In this document: one piece after another, positions 36,191-44,757 of the stretch
How the letters are laid out: every line of letters starts with the position of its first letter
Position numbering within the stretch: the first letter of the stretch is position 1
Source: Labrenzia sp. R4_2
Lineage (GTDB): Bacteria; Pseudomonadota; Alphaproteobacteria; Rhizobiales; Stappiaceae
Direction of reading: 5' to 3'
DNA: 64,000 nucleotides
Assembly: GCF_017743865.1 (NCBI RefSeq)
Contig: NZ_JAGHRJ010000003.1
Location: 248,001 to 312,000, forward strand
Notes under the pieces: generated by a model
What the model was told of the DNA's origin: nothing
The model's database searches: none
What the model saw: the letters and a program-made list of their open reading frames with translations, nothing else
Translations under genes and position numbers: made by a program

Positions 36191-37386
36191 GACTTCACAA
36201 AACTCCACTGGGTAACCGGCATTGCTGGCCGCCATCCGGTTAGCCCGCCGACTGCGCTGGCGCGCTGAACGGACAACCGTTTCAAATCGCCGCCATGTTT
36301 CTGATAGGCATCGAGGAGAACCGCTTCGCTTTCAAGCGTGACAGCGTTTGCGACCAATGTTCCTCCAGGTTTCAATGCCGACAGGCAGAATTCAACCATG
36401 TTGTCAGCAGTCAGGCCGCCACCGATAAAGATCGCATCTGGTTCAGACAAGCCGTGCAATCCGTCCGGCGCGGTCGCATCAATCAGGTCAAGATGGGGGA
36501 CGCCAAGGGAACTTGCGTTTTCCGCCGCCATCAATCGCCGTTCTTTATGGGGCTCGAGGCCAATCGCTTTCGTACGATCCGCTGCGCGCAGCCACTCGAT
36601 CGCCACTGACCCGCACCCGGAGCCAACATCCCACAAAAGCGCACCTGGATAGGGCTTAAGTGCTGCGAGGGTCACCGCGCGAACTTCCTGCTTGGTCATC
36701 TTGCCGTCGTGACGGAAGGCCTCATCCGGCAGGCCTGGAACACGAGAGTGGACAGCGGCACCGGGGGTCGCAACAACTTCGATACCAAGGGTGTGAAAGT
36801 CAGCGGCGTCTTCCGACCATGCATGAGCAACACCCGAGAAAACTTGTTCCTTTTCACCGCCAAGATGTTCAAGGACGGTCATGCGGCTTGCACCACAACC
36901 TTCGTCTTGCAGAAGCTTGGCAATTTCGCGCGGCGCATGGCCATTGCTGGTCAGAAGCAGCAAATGTGCTCCGGGGTAAAGATGGCAGCGCAGCCGGTCA
37001 ACCGGCCGCCCGTGAACGGAAAGGCATTCGCACTCCTGAACCGCCCAGCCCAGACGCGCTGCAGCCAGCTGGAACGCGGAAGGTGCCGGGAAAACGGTCA
37101 TTTCCGCGGACGGGAAATGCCGCGCGAGGCTGGAGCCAATTCCGTACCACTGCGGATCACCGGTCGCGAGCACGGCGACAGAGCGGCCTTTCAGAGCAGC
37201 CATGTCCTCAAAAACCTTGGCAAACGGCGAGGGCCACAGGCGCTTTTCGCCGAATATTCCCGGAACCAGATCAAAGTGGCGGGCACTGCCATAGACGATT
37301 TCCGACCCGTCCAGCGCAGTTTGCGCGGCGGCCGAAAAGGAGCCGTCTTCGCCCAGTCCGATCAGGGTGAGCCAGGGGGCGTTCAT
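36187..37386 (-). CDS. cobL: precorrin-6Y C5,15-methyltransferase (decarboxylating) CobL
   Basis: The 399-residue CbiE-CbiT fusion has an N-terminal tetrapyrrole methylase (LTLIGLGEDGSFSAAAQTAL; ATGDPQWYGIGSSLARHFPS) and a C-terminal CbiT-type Rossmann methyltransferase (LLWDVGSGCGSVAIEWLRA; DAIFIGGGLTADNMVEF). It methylates C5 and C15 and decarboxylates ring C acetate. Both ends overlap neighbours by four bases, indicating tight coupling in the operon. Confidence 0.95.
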   Translation of the reverse strand: MNAPWLTLIGLGEDGSFSAAAQTALDGSEIVYGSARHFDLVPGIFGEKRLWPSPFAKVFEDMAALKGRSVAVLATGDPQWYGIGSSLARHFPSAEMTVFPAPSAFQLAAARLGWAVQECECLSVHGRPVDRLRCHLYPGAHLLLLTSNGHAPREIAKLLQDEGCGASRMTVLEHLGGEKEQVFSGVAHAWSEDAADFHTLGIEVVATPGAAVHSRVPGLPDEAFRHDGKMTKQEVRAVTLAALKPYPGALLWDVGSGCGSVAIEWLRAADRTKAIGLEPHKERRLMAAENASSLGVPHLDLIDATAPDGLHGLSEPDAIFIGGGLTADNMVEFCLSALKPGGTLVANAVTLESEAVLLDAYQKHGGDLKRLSVQRASAVGGLTGWRPAMPVTQWSFVKS

Positions 37387-37613
37387 GTGTCCCCCAGTTT
37401 GTAGGGCTGGATGGCGACTTTGGTGGTCAAGTTTGCTGGTTTTCCCCCATCCGACACAACCGGCTGTCGTTTGCCGCGAGACATGTTCGGTTTGCCCAAA
37501 GAACCATCGCCGGACGGGGCGTGAGCGCCCGGCTGGGAAAGAAATCCACGGGAACGCAAGGCGTTTGGTTTGCTGACGGATTTCATTGTGGGCTTGCGAT
37601 CATCGATGGTCAT
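37383..37613 (-). CDS. small basic protein of 76 residues between cobH and cobL
   Basis: I do not recognise this protein. Its context makes it look translated: the ATG at 37613 lies one base after the cobH stop, GGAAGAGGT sits five bases upstream as a strong ribosome site, and its TGA overlaps the cobL ATG (ATGA at 37383-37386). The product is rich in Lys, Arg, Gly, Pro and Ser (for example SKPNALRSRGFLSQPGAHAP) with no cysteine, no membrane segment and low predicted order. Function is unknown; it could be a scaffold or regulatory peptide, or a coupling ORF bridging cobH and cobL translation. Confidence 0.65.
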   Translation of the reverse strand: MTIDDRKPTMKSVSKPNALRSRGFLSQPGAHAPSGDGSLGKPNMSRGKRQPVVSDGGKPANLTTKVAIQPYKLGDT

Positions 37614-37614
37614 G

Positions 37615-38280
37615 TCACACCTCTTCCGGCAAACCGGCCGCAAGGGCATTTACAGCAGCGGCTGCCATGGCCGATCCGCCCCGGCGGCCCTTCACCGCAA
37701 GATAGGGAACGCCAAACGGATTGCTGGCCAGCGCGTCCTTCGACTCGGCGGCACCGACAAAGCCCACCGGAAAGCCAAGAATGACCGCAGGTTTCGGTCC
37801 GCCCACAGCAATCATCTCAAGAAGATGAAATACCGCTGTTGGGGCATTGCCAATCGCGACAATTGCACCGTCCAGCCGGTCGCGCCAGAGCTCGACAGCA
37901 GCGGCTGACCGGGTCGTTTTGAGCTCAGATGCAAGGCCGCGGACCGAAGGGTCATTCAATGTGCAGATGACTTCGGAGCCTTCCGGGAGGCGGTTCTTGA
38001 TAATGCCATGTGCAACCATCTCCACATCGCAAAATACCTGAGCTCCCTTTGCGAAAGCTGCTTGTGCTGCTTCCAGAACGTCATCCGACCACATCAGATC
38101 TTGTGGTAGATCGGTCATGCCGCAGGAATGGATCAACCGGACAGCCGTTGGATGCAAGGCCTTTGGCAAATGCGAAAGGTCTGCTTCTTGCCGCACGATG
38201 GAAAAGGATTGGCGGTAGATTGCCGCCGGGTCCGTCTCATATGCGTATTGCGGCGTGTCATCGGCTGGCAAAAGCGTCAC
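37615..38280 (-). CDS. cobH: precorrin-8X methylmutase CobH
   Basis: The 221-residue CobH/CbiC protein has YRQSFSIVRQEADLSHLP, the catalytic-histidine region VRLIHSCGMTDLP, CDVEMVAHGI and GFPVGFVGAAESKDAL. It moves the C11 methyl group to C12, giving hydrogenobyrinic or cobyrinic acid. GTG start. It is separated by 90 bases from the upstream small membrane-protein gene and is followed with one-base spacing by the 76-residue ORF. Confidence 0.95.
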   Translation of the reverse strand: MTLLPADDTPQYAYETDPAAIYRQSFSIVRQEADLSHLPKALHPTAVRLIHSCGMTDLPQDLMWSDDVLEAAQAAFAKGAQVFCDVEMVAHGIIKNRLPEGSEVICTLNDPSVRGLASELKTTRSAAAVELWRDRLDGAIVAIGNAPTAVFHLLEMIAVGGPKPAVILGFPVGFVGAAESKDALASNPFGVPYLAVKGRRGGSAMAAAAVNALAAGLPEEV

Positions 38281-38370
38281 TCAGGTGTCCGTGTTATCGG
38301 GTTGCGCGGCAAGTGTAAGGCTAAAATACGGGTGCCGCTAAAACAGCAATTCGTAGGAGCTTGTTTTTGA

Positions 38371-38616
38371 TTATGACGCTGGATTTTCCGCAGTCTCACC
38401 GGGCTCAGCATCTGCTTCGTCGCTGTCGGCTGCACTGTCCTTGTCTTTCCGGCTCGCCCAAGCAACGACACCGGCAATGAGAGCTGCACCTGCAAGCGCA
38501 GCGGCACCAGCCCAATGTGTGTGCCCGGCAAGTTCGCCCAAGTGGCCTGCGTGCGCAAATGCGGCTGAAGGTGCTGAAAACGCGAACACGGCAGACAGGA
38601 TTATCCTGTGGGTCAT
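38371..38616 (-). CDS. small His-rich membrane protein at the head of the cob operon
   Basis: The 81-residue protein has a signal peptide (hydrophobic to about residue 20, ending AAFAHA). A histidine-containing periplasmic stretch (HAGHLGELAGHTHWAG) follows, then one transmembrane helix (about 38-56) and an acidic cytoplasmic tail. The ATG at 38616 is preceded by GGAAGAG. It is the first gene downstream of the riboswitch-like element. The His motifs suggest a metal-related role such as cobalt handling; it differs from CbtB in topology. That role is inference only. Confidence 0.75.
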   Translation of the reverse strand: MTHRIILSAVFAFSAPSAAFAHAGHLGELAGHTHWAGAAALAGAALIAGVVAWASRKDKDSAADSDEADAEPGETAENPAS

Positions 38617-38679
38617 GGTCTCTTCCAATCATAGTGCCGTTTAGGCAAACAAGAATGCGGCTGTCCAGAAAGGAAGAAA

Positions 38680-38875
38680 GGCACGCCGACTCGGCTGCAG
38701 CTTCGACTGCATGCGGGGCGATTTGCCTTCAACAGCTCCGGCATTGGCCCCCGGTATGGGTCAGCCGCATCCAGAATCTCTCTCAGTCCCTATTAGGACG
38801 CCGTCAGATCGACGCACAGTACGGGAGGGTCTTGCGGTGATCAAGCATCAAAACGACACGTTATTGACGGGCACC
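38680..38875 (-). promoter_or_regulatory. candidate (diverged) cobalamin riboswitch upstream of the cob operon
   Basis: Read on the minus strand, the segment shows an ordered series resembling the cobalamin riboswitch core: GGTGCCCGTC near 38866-38875, a GGGACTG element, GCGGCTGACCC, then CAATGCCGGAG and GAAGGC (38725-38730), and finally AGCCGAGTCGGCGTGCC (38680-38696) where the B12 box is expected. The length (about 195 bases) and the position 64 bases before the small membrane-protein gene fit. The match to the consensus B12 box and to the CCCGCAACTG block is imperfect, so the call is tentative and was made by eye. Confidence 0.45.
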
Positions 38876-39088
38876 GCCACAGCGTTCCAATGCGAAGAGA
38901 AGGGGTGGGTAAGCGGTTGCGTCAATCAGCCAATTTACAACGCTTGTTAAAGGCGATAGGGGTTTTTACGTAGCCTGTGGAGGGGCTCAGGCCGGCGTCT
39001 TGCCGGTAGTTCCAGCGCTGAGATGCGTTTGGAAACGGCGGGTGGCTGTTTTGGTCATCCGCCACTCCCAAGTCCTCAAAGCTTTTCC

Positions 39089-40651
39089 TTATCTGCGGCG
39101 GGCGACGAGCAGAGTGATGTCGTCAAAAATCGCCGCTGACCCGATATGCGATCTAAGATCGGCAATCATCGCCTCCAACATTCGTGCGGCGTCCTTGTGG
39201 CCATGGTCCTTGGTGCTCGCGATCAACCGATCCAATCCGTACATCTCGCCCTTGGTGTTTTCCGCCTCTGTAACACCGTCCGTATAGAGGACAACCGTGT
39301 CTCCGCGCTCAAAGGGCATGGGCAACGGGCGCACGAATTCCGAGATGTTGTCTTCCAATCCAACCGGAAAACCAAGATCCAGTGTGTCGACCGTTTCCAC
39401 AGCACCTGAGCGCCGCAGCAGAATCAACTCTTCATGCTGACCAGTCAGCGTCAGTTTGTCGTGCTCAATATCCAGGAAACACAAGGTCAGGTGTTTGTCG
39501 GTCTTGGTGCGCTTGATGTTGCGGCAGATCGCATTGTTGAGCGCAACAAGAAATTGTTTGGGGTCGCTCGGGCCCTGTTCTTGAAGGGCGACGGCAACCG
39601 ACTGCACCATCAGCATGAGGACGCCGCTTTCAAGACCATGGCCGGTGACATCGCCGATGCCGATTTTGACGCGGTCCCCTAATTGCAGGACGTCGTAGTA
39701 ATCTCCGCCGACTTCATCGGCAGGTTCCATAAACGCGGCGACTTCCAGCTGATCAATCTCACCCAATTCGTTTTGCGTGGGTAGGACCATCATCTGGATC
39801 TGCCGCGCAACTTCAATTTCGGCTCCGAGACGGACATTTTCAGAAGCCAGCTGTTCGTTCAGGTGGCTGATTTCAGAGTTCGCCGCTTCCAGGTCGCCGT
39901 TCATCTTGTGGAAACGATACGCCTGACGCCATTGCAAACCGGCAAATGCAATCCCGAACGCACCAGCGCCTGCGAAATAGGTCAGCAAGTACTTAAAGGA
40001 CCAAAGGTTTTCCGCGATGGGCTGGTCAATCGTGATGGCTTGAATGCCGCGGATATCGCCGACCACCCAGTCCGTTTTTGGGCTCTCAGGATGCGTATTG
40101 TGGCAGGCGACACATGAAGCTCCCATGTATACAGGAGAGGCGATTTGAACCTGGCGGTCGAACAAGGACCCCGTGAAGCCGATCTCCAGGTCCTTGGGAT
40201 CCCGGGTCTCCCGGAAGTCAGCCAAGGCCTTTTGCTCAAAAGCGGTGAGTTCGTAGGGCTCGCGTTCTGTGAACGGCAGATCGGAGACGAACCGGTATTC
40301 AAGCGTACCTTGATCGCCGATGACGTCTCCGAGCTCAATTGACAACGTTGCTGGAATGGGAATTCCGCCATCCCGTTCGTGGTATTCATGCGTCGGTTGA
40401 ATGTCACCGCTTGCGCTTTGCACGCGCCCTACGACATTGCGGGCGTAGTACGTCCGGATCTCGGTGATTGCCTTGTCGAGATCAATGGCTTGAGAGCGGA
40501 GAGACTGGTCGGAAAACGTACGCAGATCCATCCAAACGGCGACCGGCAGCAAAGCGAGTGCCAGCAAGACAACCACTGCGAAGACAAGCGGGCGGTCCAT
40601 GAATTTGAGCCAGAAGCGATCCAGTGTTTTCAAACTGTTGTGGGTCTGCAT
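39089..40651 (-). CDS. membrane PP2C/SpoIIE-type phosphatase with c-type haem sensor domain
   Basis: The 520-residue protein has a transmembrane helix at about 22-42 and a periplasmic DUF3365 (Tll0287-like) sensor at about 45-212 containing the covalent haem motif CVACH (Cys180, Cys183, His184). A second transmembrane helix lies at about 220-240, a coiled-coil linker at about 250-285, and a SpoIIE/PP2C phosphatase domain follows (GGDYYD 315-320; GIGDVTGHGLESG; YTDGVTEAEN). It should report redox state or a haem ligand (NO, CO, O2) to a serine phosphatase acting on an anti-sigma antagonist or similar target. No STAS or anti-sigma gene is adjacent. Confidence 0.9.
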   Translation of the reverse strand: MQTHNSLKTLDRFWLKFMDRPLVFAVVVLLALALLPVAVWMDLRTFSDQSLRSQAIDLDKAITEIRTYYARNVVGRVQSASGDIQPTHEYHERDGGIPIPATLSIELGDVIGDQGTLEYRFVSDLPFTEREPYELTAFEQKALADFRETRDPKDLEIGFTGSLFDRQVQIASPVYMGASCVACHNTHPESPKTDWVVGDIRGIQAITIDQPIAENLWSFKYLLTYFAGAGAFGIAFAGLQWRQAYRFHKMNGDLEAANSEISHLNEQLASENVRLGAEIEVARQIQMMVLPTQNELGEIDQLEVAAFMEPADEVGGDYYDVLQLGDRVKIGIGDVTGHGLESGVLMLMVQSVAVALQEQGPSDPKQFLVALNNAICRNIKRTKTDKHLTLCFLDIEHDKLTLTGQHEELILLRRSGAVETVDTLDLGFPVGLEDNISEFVRPLPMPFERGDTVVLYTDGVTEAENTKGEMYGLDRLIASTKDHGHKDAARMLEAMIADLRSHIGSAAIFDDITLLVARRR

Positions 40652-40899
40652 TCTGCGTTTACCGCTCTCTGAAGTGCCATCTGAATTTGGCTGTTGTGTA
40701 CATGTCTGCGCCTCGAAATGAATATAGGGGCGCCCTGGTAAATTCTAAATGACCACTGTTGAAACCGCGGATCCCGGGTCGCAATAGAGACGTTATAGAG
40801 ACGGACGGTGTCCTTAGCTATTTTGCGTAGTCACTTGTTTTCTCAATCTTGAAATGTCAACAAGAACTGTAACAACCTCGATCAAACGGGTGCCGTATC

Positions 40900-41418
40900 A
40901 TGCAAGACCATCTCGTGTTCACAGTCATTGCCGAAGACCGTTCTGGGCTTGTCGAGAAGATCGCTGACGTCATCGCAGGCGCAGGCGGGAATTGGATCGA
41001 GAGTTCCATGGCCCGACTTGGTGGCGAGTTTGCCGGCATCGTGCGCATCTCTGTTCCTGCCGAAAACGCCAGCCAGTTGACTGCGGCGCTGGAGGCACTT
41101 GGATCAGACGGGATCGATATCACGCTGCGGTCCGGCCAGGGCAGCGACAATGAAGCGCTTGGAGCGTCCGCCCACCTGGATCTGGTGTCGCAGGATCATC
41201 CGGGTATATTGCGCGACATCACCCACATTCTGAGCGAGCACAAGGTCAGCATCGAGCACCTGGAAACGTCCGTTGAAGCAGGATCCATGCAGGGCGGTTT
41301 CCTGTTCAAGGCCTCGGCGGATTTGAGGCTCCCAACCGGACTGACACCTGCTCAATTGAGCGACGCACTGCAAGCAACAGCGGCGGATCTGATGGCCGAC
41401 ATCAGCCTTGCCGAGTAA
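40900..41418 (+). CDS. GcvR-like protein with two ACT domains
   Basis: The 172-residue protein has two ACT domains: LVFTVIAEDRSGLVEKIADV at residues 5-24 and LDLVSQDHPGILRDITHIL at about 93-111. This is the layout of the glycine-cleavage-system regulator GcvR. In alphaproteobacteria such proteins usually stand alone, and the ligand is not known. There is no gcv gene nearby. Confidence 0.83.
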   Translation: MQDHLVFTVIAEDRSGLVEKIADVIAGAGGNWIESSMARLGGEFAGIVRISVPAENASQLTAALEALGSDGIDITLRSGQGSDNEALGASAHLDLVSQDHPGILRDITHILSEHKVSIEHLETSVEAGSMQGGFLFKASADLRLPTGLTPAQLSDALQATAADLMADISLAE

Positions 41419-41502
41419 GGCGACAGGCTGGCTGTTCCGGCACATCTGATTTTTAGAATTGTCTTTGCTCGGGATCTACCTTAAGCACTCAGCCGTTCTG
41501 AA

Positions 41503-41922
41503 GTGAGGGGCATCAGGATCTTGGGCGAACTCCGGCAAAACATCCGGAAATTGAATGCAGCAGTGTTTGTGCTGCTGCTGCCGTTCCTGCTGTCTGCCCT
41601 TTTGCCGCAAGGCTTCATGCCATCGCTGCAAAAGGATCAGGGCTTTACGGTCGTCCTGTGTACTCCGGACGGCATGAGAACCATCACCCTAGATGCCGAC
41701 GGTAAAGAACTGCCGTCTGGACCGATGGGTGATGATGAAGGCAAAGCATCAAACCACTGTGTATTTTCCGGTGTTGGAGCGGTGGTCGTGCCGGTCTTGG
41801 CATCGGACAGCGCCTTACCGGTCTTCGCTTCGCTGGCAAGTCCGTTCTTTGCCGAAGCGCCACGGACAAGCTCGCTGAACCGCAGCCAGAACGGGGCACG
41901 CGCTCCGCCTCTTGGGATCTGA
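41503..41922 (+). CDS. DUF2946-type membrane-anchored protein
   Basis: The 139-residue protein has an N-terminal transmembrane segment (about 20-35), a short periplasmic region with a Cys pair (VVLCTPDGMR and NHCVFSG) and a second hydrophobic stretch (about 90-112), the outline of DUF2946 proteins. The CTPDG motif recalls proteins found with TonB-type metal transporters. GTG start. The next gene, 86 bases on, encodes a PepSY membrane protein, a common pairing. Confidence 0.65.
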   Translation: MRGIRILGELRQNIRKLNAAVFVLLLPFLLSALLPQGFMPSLQKDQGFTVVLCTPDGMRTITLDADGKELPSGPMGDDEGKASNHCVFSGVGAVVVPVLASDSALPVFASLASPFFAEAPRTSSLNRSQNGARAPPLGI

Positions 41923-42008
41923 TCTTCCCGAAATCCATTTTGAAATTGATATGAACCGGACCGCCTCCAACTGTCTTTGAATGGTGGGGAATCCGGTATG
42001 GAGATCCC

Positions 42009-43415
42009 ATGAGTGATGTCTCACAAGACGTTCGAAGTGCGTCCGCACCGAACGCGTTCTATCGCGCTGCATGGCGCTGGCACTTTTATGCCGGATTGTT
42101 TGTCGTGCCCTTCCTTATGATCCTCGCGGTCACAGGCATGATGATGATGTTCATCGGTTACATAGATGGCCGTGACGGCGAAAAAATTACCGTGTCTGTC
42201 CCTCAAGATGGTCAGCAGCTAAGTGTGTCCGAACAAGTAAGCCAGGCCCTGAAGCAACATCCAAACGGGGTTGTTGTGGAGTGGCTCAAAGGGCGGACTG
42301 AAAACAACGTTTCAGTTTTTCGCGTCAAAGCCGACGGTGTTCAGTCGATGGTTGCTGTCGATCCTTACACTGGAGACGTGGTTGAAAGCTGGGACCGGCG
42401 CAAGGGCTGGTATGACTTTGCTGACGGCATCCACAGTGATCTCCTGCTTGGAACACCCGGCGACCGTCTTCTGGAGATTGCAGCGGGACTGTCGATCGTG
42501 TTGGTGGTTACGGGACTTTACCTTTGGTGGCCGCGTGACCGGCCCTTTGTACAGTCCGTCGTTCCAAACTTGAAAGCCAGGGGACGAGACTTCTGGAAGG
42601 GGCTTCATTCCAGTATCGGGATCTATGTTTCAGTTGTTTTGCTGGCTTTCTTGATCACCGGCATGGCGTGGACCGGTGTTTGGGGAAGCAAGATCGTTCA
42701 GGCTTGGAACACGTTTCCTGCGGAAAAATGGAACAATGTTCCCTTGTCCGACAGCACACACGCTGCAATGAATCACGGTCCCGTTGGTGAAGTGCCCTGG
42801 GCTCTGGAGCAGACACCAATGCCGGCTTCCGGCTCAGGATCCGGAGCTTCTGGAACGCCCGAGGGCGTTCCTGTGACGATCGACAGCATCGCGGATTTGG
42901 CGGCGGCAATCGGCTTCAATGCCCGATACCGTATTTCCTATCCCCAAGGAGACACGGGTGTGTGGACCATCAATCAGGACACAATGAGTTCTGACGCTGA
43001 AGATCCCTTCTCAGATCGCACTGTCCACATTGATCAGTACACCGGCAAGATTCTGGCGTCTGTTGGGTTTGCCGACTATTCGCTTGCCGCAAAAGCAATG
43101 GCTGTTGGCATACCCCTGCATATGGGATTGGTGGGGCTTTGGAACCTGGTTCTCAACACACTCGCGTGCCTGTCCGTGATCTTCCTGTGTGTGAGTGGTG
43201 TTGTCATGTGGTGGATGCGACGCCCGAAAGGTGCTGCGCTTCGGATCATTGCGCCGAAGACACCGGAAAACATGCCGCATTGGCGTGGCGCAATGATTTT
43301 GATGTTGTTCCTGTCGCTGGCGTTTCCGCTTGCCGGAGTGACCCTTTTGACAGTCCTGGCGCTCGATTATGTGTTGGTCAAGCGCATACCGGTTCTCAGA
43401 AAGGCCTTCGGCTAA
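42009..43415 (+). CDS. PepSY-associated transmembrane protein (PiuB-like)
   Basis: The 468-residue inner-membrane protein has a PepSY_TM architecture: a first helix with FYAGLFVVPFLMILAVTGMM, a PepSY-type domain (VDPYTGDVVESWDRRKGW), a helix LSIVLVVTGLYLWWP, a second periplasmic part (VHIDQYTGKILASVGFADY), and terminal helices with VVMWWMRRP. Family members serve in siderophore- or heavy-metal-linked electron transfer or reduction. It is probably cotranscribed with the DUF2946 gene and followed by a strong terminator. Confidence 0.88.
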   Translation: MSDVSQDVRSASAPNAFYRAAWRWHFYAGLFVVPFLMILAVTGMMMMFIGYIDGRDGEKITVSVPQDGQQLSVSEQVSQALKQHPNGVVVEWLKGRTENNVSVFRVKADGVQSMVAVDPYTGDVVESWDRRKGWYDFADGIHSDLLLGTPGDRLLEIAAGLSIVLVVTGLYLWWPRDRPFVQSVVPNLKARGRDFWKGLHSSIGIYVSVVLLAFLITGMAWTGVWGSKIVQAWNTFPAEKWNNVPLSDSTHAAMNHGPVGEVPWALEQTPMPASGSGSGASGTPEGVPVTIDSIADLAAAIGFNARYRISYPQGDTGVWTINQDTMSSDAEDPFSDRTVHIDQYTGKILASVGFADYSLAAKAMAVGIPLHMGLVGLWNLVLNTLACLSVIFLCVSGVVMWWMRRPKGAALRIIAPKTPENMPHWRGAMILMLFLSLAFPLAGVTLLTVLALDYVLVKRIPVLRKAFG

Positions 43416-43422
43416 TTGATGG

Positions 43423-43450
43423 ACCGGGCTCTCTTCTGAGAGCCCGGTCT
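43423..43450. terminator. bidirectional rho-independent terminator
   Basis: A 12-bp perfect stem GACCGGGCTCTC / GAGAGCCCGGTC with loop TTCT lies between the PepSY gene and the convergent Hsp70-like gene. Confidence 0.85.
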
Positions 43451-43467
43451 GTCTTAATCAGACCGTT

Positions 43468-44757
43468 TTATGCTGCCACCGACCAATCTGCCGCATCCTG
43501 TCGGGCGCCGATGAGAGCAAGGCCGTTGGCCACTGATGTCAGTTCATTGCCGCCTGAAATCCGCTCGGCACCAAAACGGTCTGCGAACATTTTCCGCACC
43601 GCAGGCACGAACGACGTGCCGCCGGTCATGAACACCCGGTCAATGTCGTCTTCGCTCAACTTGGCGCGTTCCAGTGTGCTGTCGAGTGCGCGATTCATCT
43701 TCAAGAGATCCGGAGCGATCCAGTTCTCAAAGTCCTTCCGCGCAACGCTTGCTTTGAAGTCAGGGCCGAGTGGTTTGAAGGTAAGTTCGGCTTCTTCGTT
43801 TGCTGAAAGAAGTGCCTTTGTCTCCGAAACCGATTTGTAGAGCGGATAGCCTTGATCTTCCTCGACGAGCTCAATGAACAACTCGATCTGGTCTGGGTCG
43901 AGGCACCAGCGGAGCAGCTTTTTCATCTCCTTGAAATCATCAGATGTCTTGAAGATGGACAGCATGTGCCAGCGGGCAAAATTTGAGAAAAGGTTGGGCG
44001 GAATATCCAGTGTCTTGCCCATGCTTTTGTATTGAGACCCTTTGCCGAGCTTCGGCAGTACGACGTTATCAATGATCCGGTAGTCAAAGGTGTCTCCCGC
44101 AATGCCTATGCCGCCACGCCCCAGCGGGTGCGCGTGCATGTGGCTAGCTGAGGTCTCAAACCGCATGAGCGAATAGTCGGTGGTGCCGCCGCCAAGGTCC
44201 GCCACTAGGATGGTCGTATCCTGCTTGAGGGACTGAGCATAGGAAAATGCGGCGCCAACAGGTTCCATGACAAAAAGGATGTCGTCGTAGCCGAGTTTGC
44301 GGAAAGCTGAGCGATACCGCTTCATCGCGAGCTGTTCATCCGGATTGTGACCGGCAAACTCAACGGGCCGACCAACCACCAATCGGGTTTGAGACGAATT
44401 GATCTGAGGATGGGCACGCTCAAAAGCGGCCGTCAAGAACGTCGCCATCAGGCTCTCAAAGTCAAACGGAACGCCAAAAATGCCCGTTCCTTTAAAGGCC
44501 GCGCTCGCCGCAAAGGTTTTAAGTGACTGAATGAAACGAACATCACCAAGACTTTCAAGGAACTGACGGATTGCCCAGGGGCCGACTTCAGGGTGGGGCG
44601 CTTTTGCAGCCCCCTTGTCGAGAAAGCTCAGGACGGATGGCAACGAGGTTACTTCTTCCCGGTCGCCGAGAAATGTCACCGCTTCTGCAGCCCCAGACAT
44701 GGAAGCTGTCATTGCCACGGTGTTCGATGTGCCGAAATCAAGTCCAATGGTTTGCAT
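43468..44757 (-). CDS. Hsp70-family (YegD-like) ATPase
   Basis: The 429-residue protein has the actin/Hsp70 nucleotide-binding fold: phosphate-1 loop TIGLDFGTSNTVAM, phosphate-2 loop LVADLGGGTTDYSLM and adenosine motif RVFMTGGTSFVPAVRKMF. It lacks the substrate-binding domain of DnaK, like E. coli YegD. The precise client is unknown. Single gene, convergent with the PepSY operon. Confidence 0.88.
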   Translation of the reverse strand: MQTIGLDFGTSNTVAMTASMSGAAEAVTFLGDREEVTSLPSVLSFLDKGAAKAPHPEVGPWAIRQFLESLGDVRFIQSLKTFAASAAFKGTGIFGVPFDFESLMATFLTAAFERAHPQINSSQTRLVVGRPVEFAGHNPDEQLAMKRYRSAFRKLGYDDILFVMEPVGAAFSYAQSLKQDTTILVADLGGGTTDYSLMRFETSASHMHAHPLGRGGIGIAGDTFDYRIIDNVVLPKLGKGSQYKSMGKTLDIPPNLFSNFARWHMLSIFKTSDDFKEMKKLLRWCLDPDQIELFIELVEEDQGYPLYKSVSETKALLSANEEAELTFKPLGPDFKASVARKDFENWIAPDLLKMNRALDSTLERAKLSEDDIDRVFMTGGTSFVPAVRKMFADRFGAERISGGNELTSVANGLALIGARQDAADWSVAA

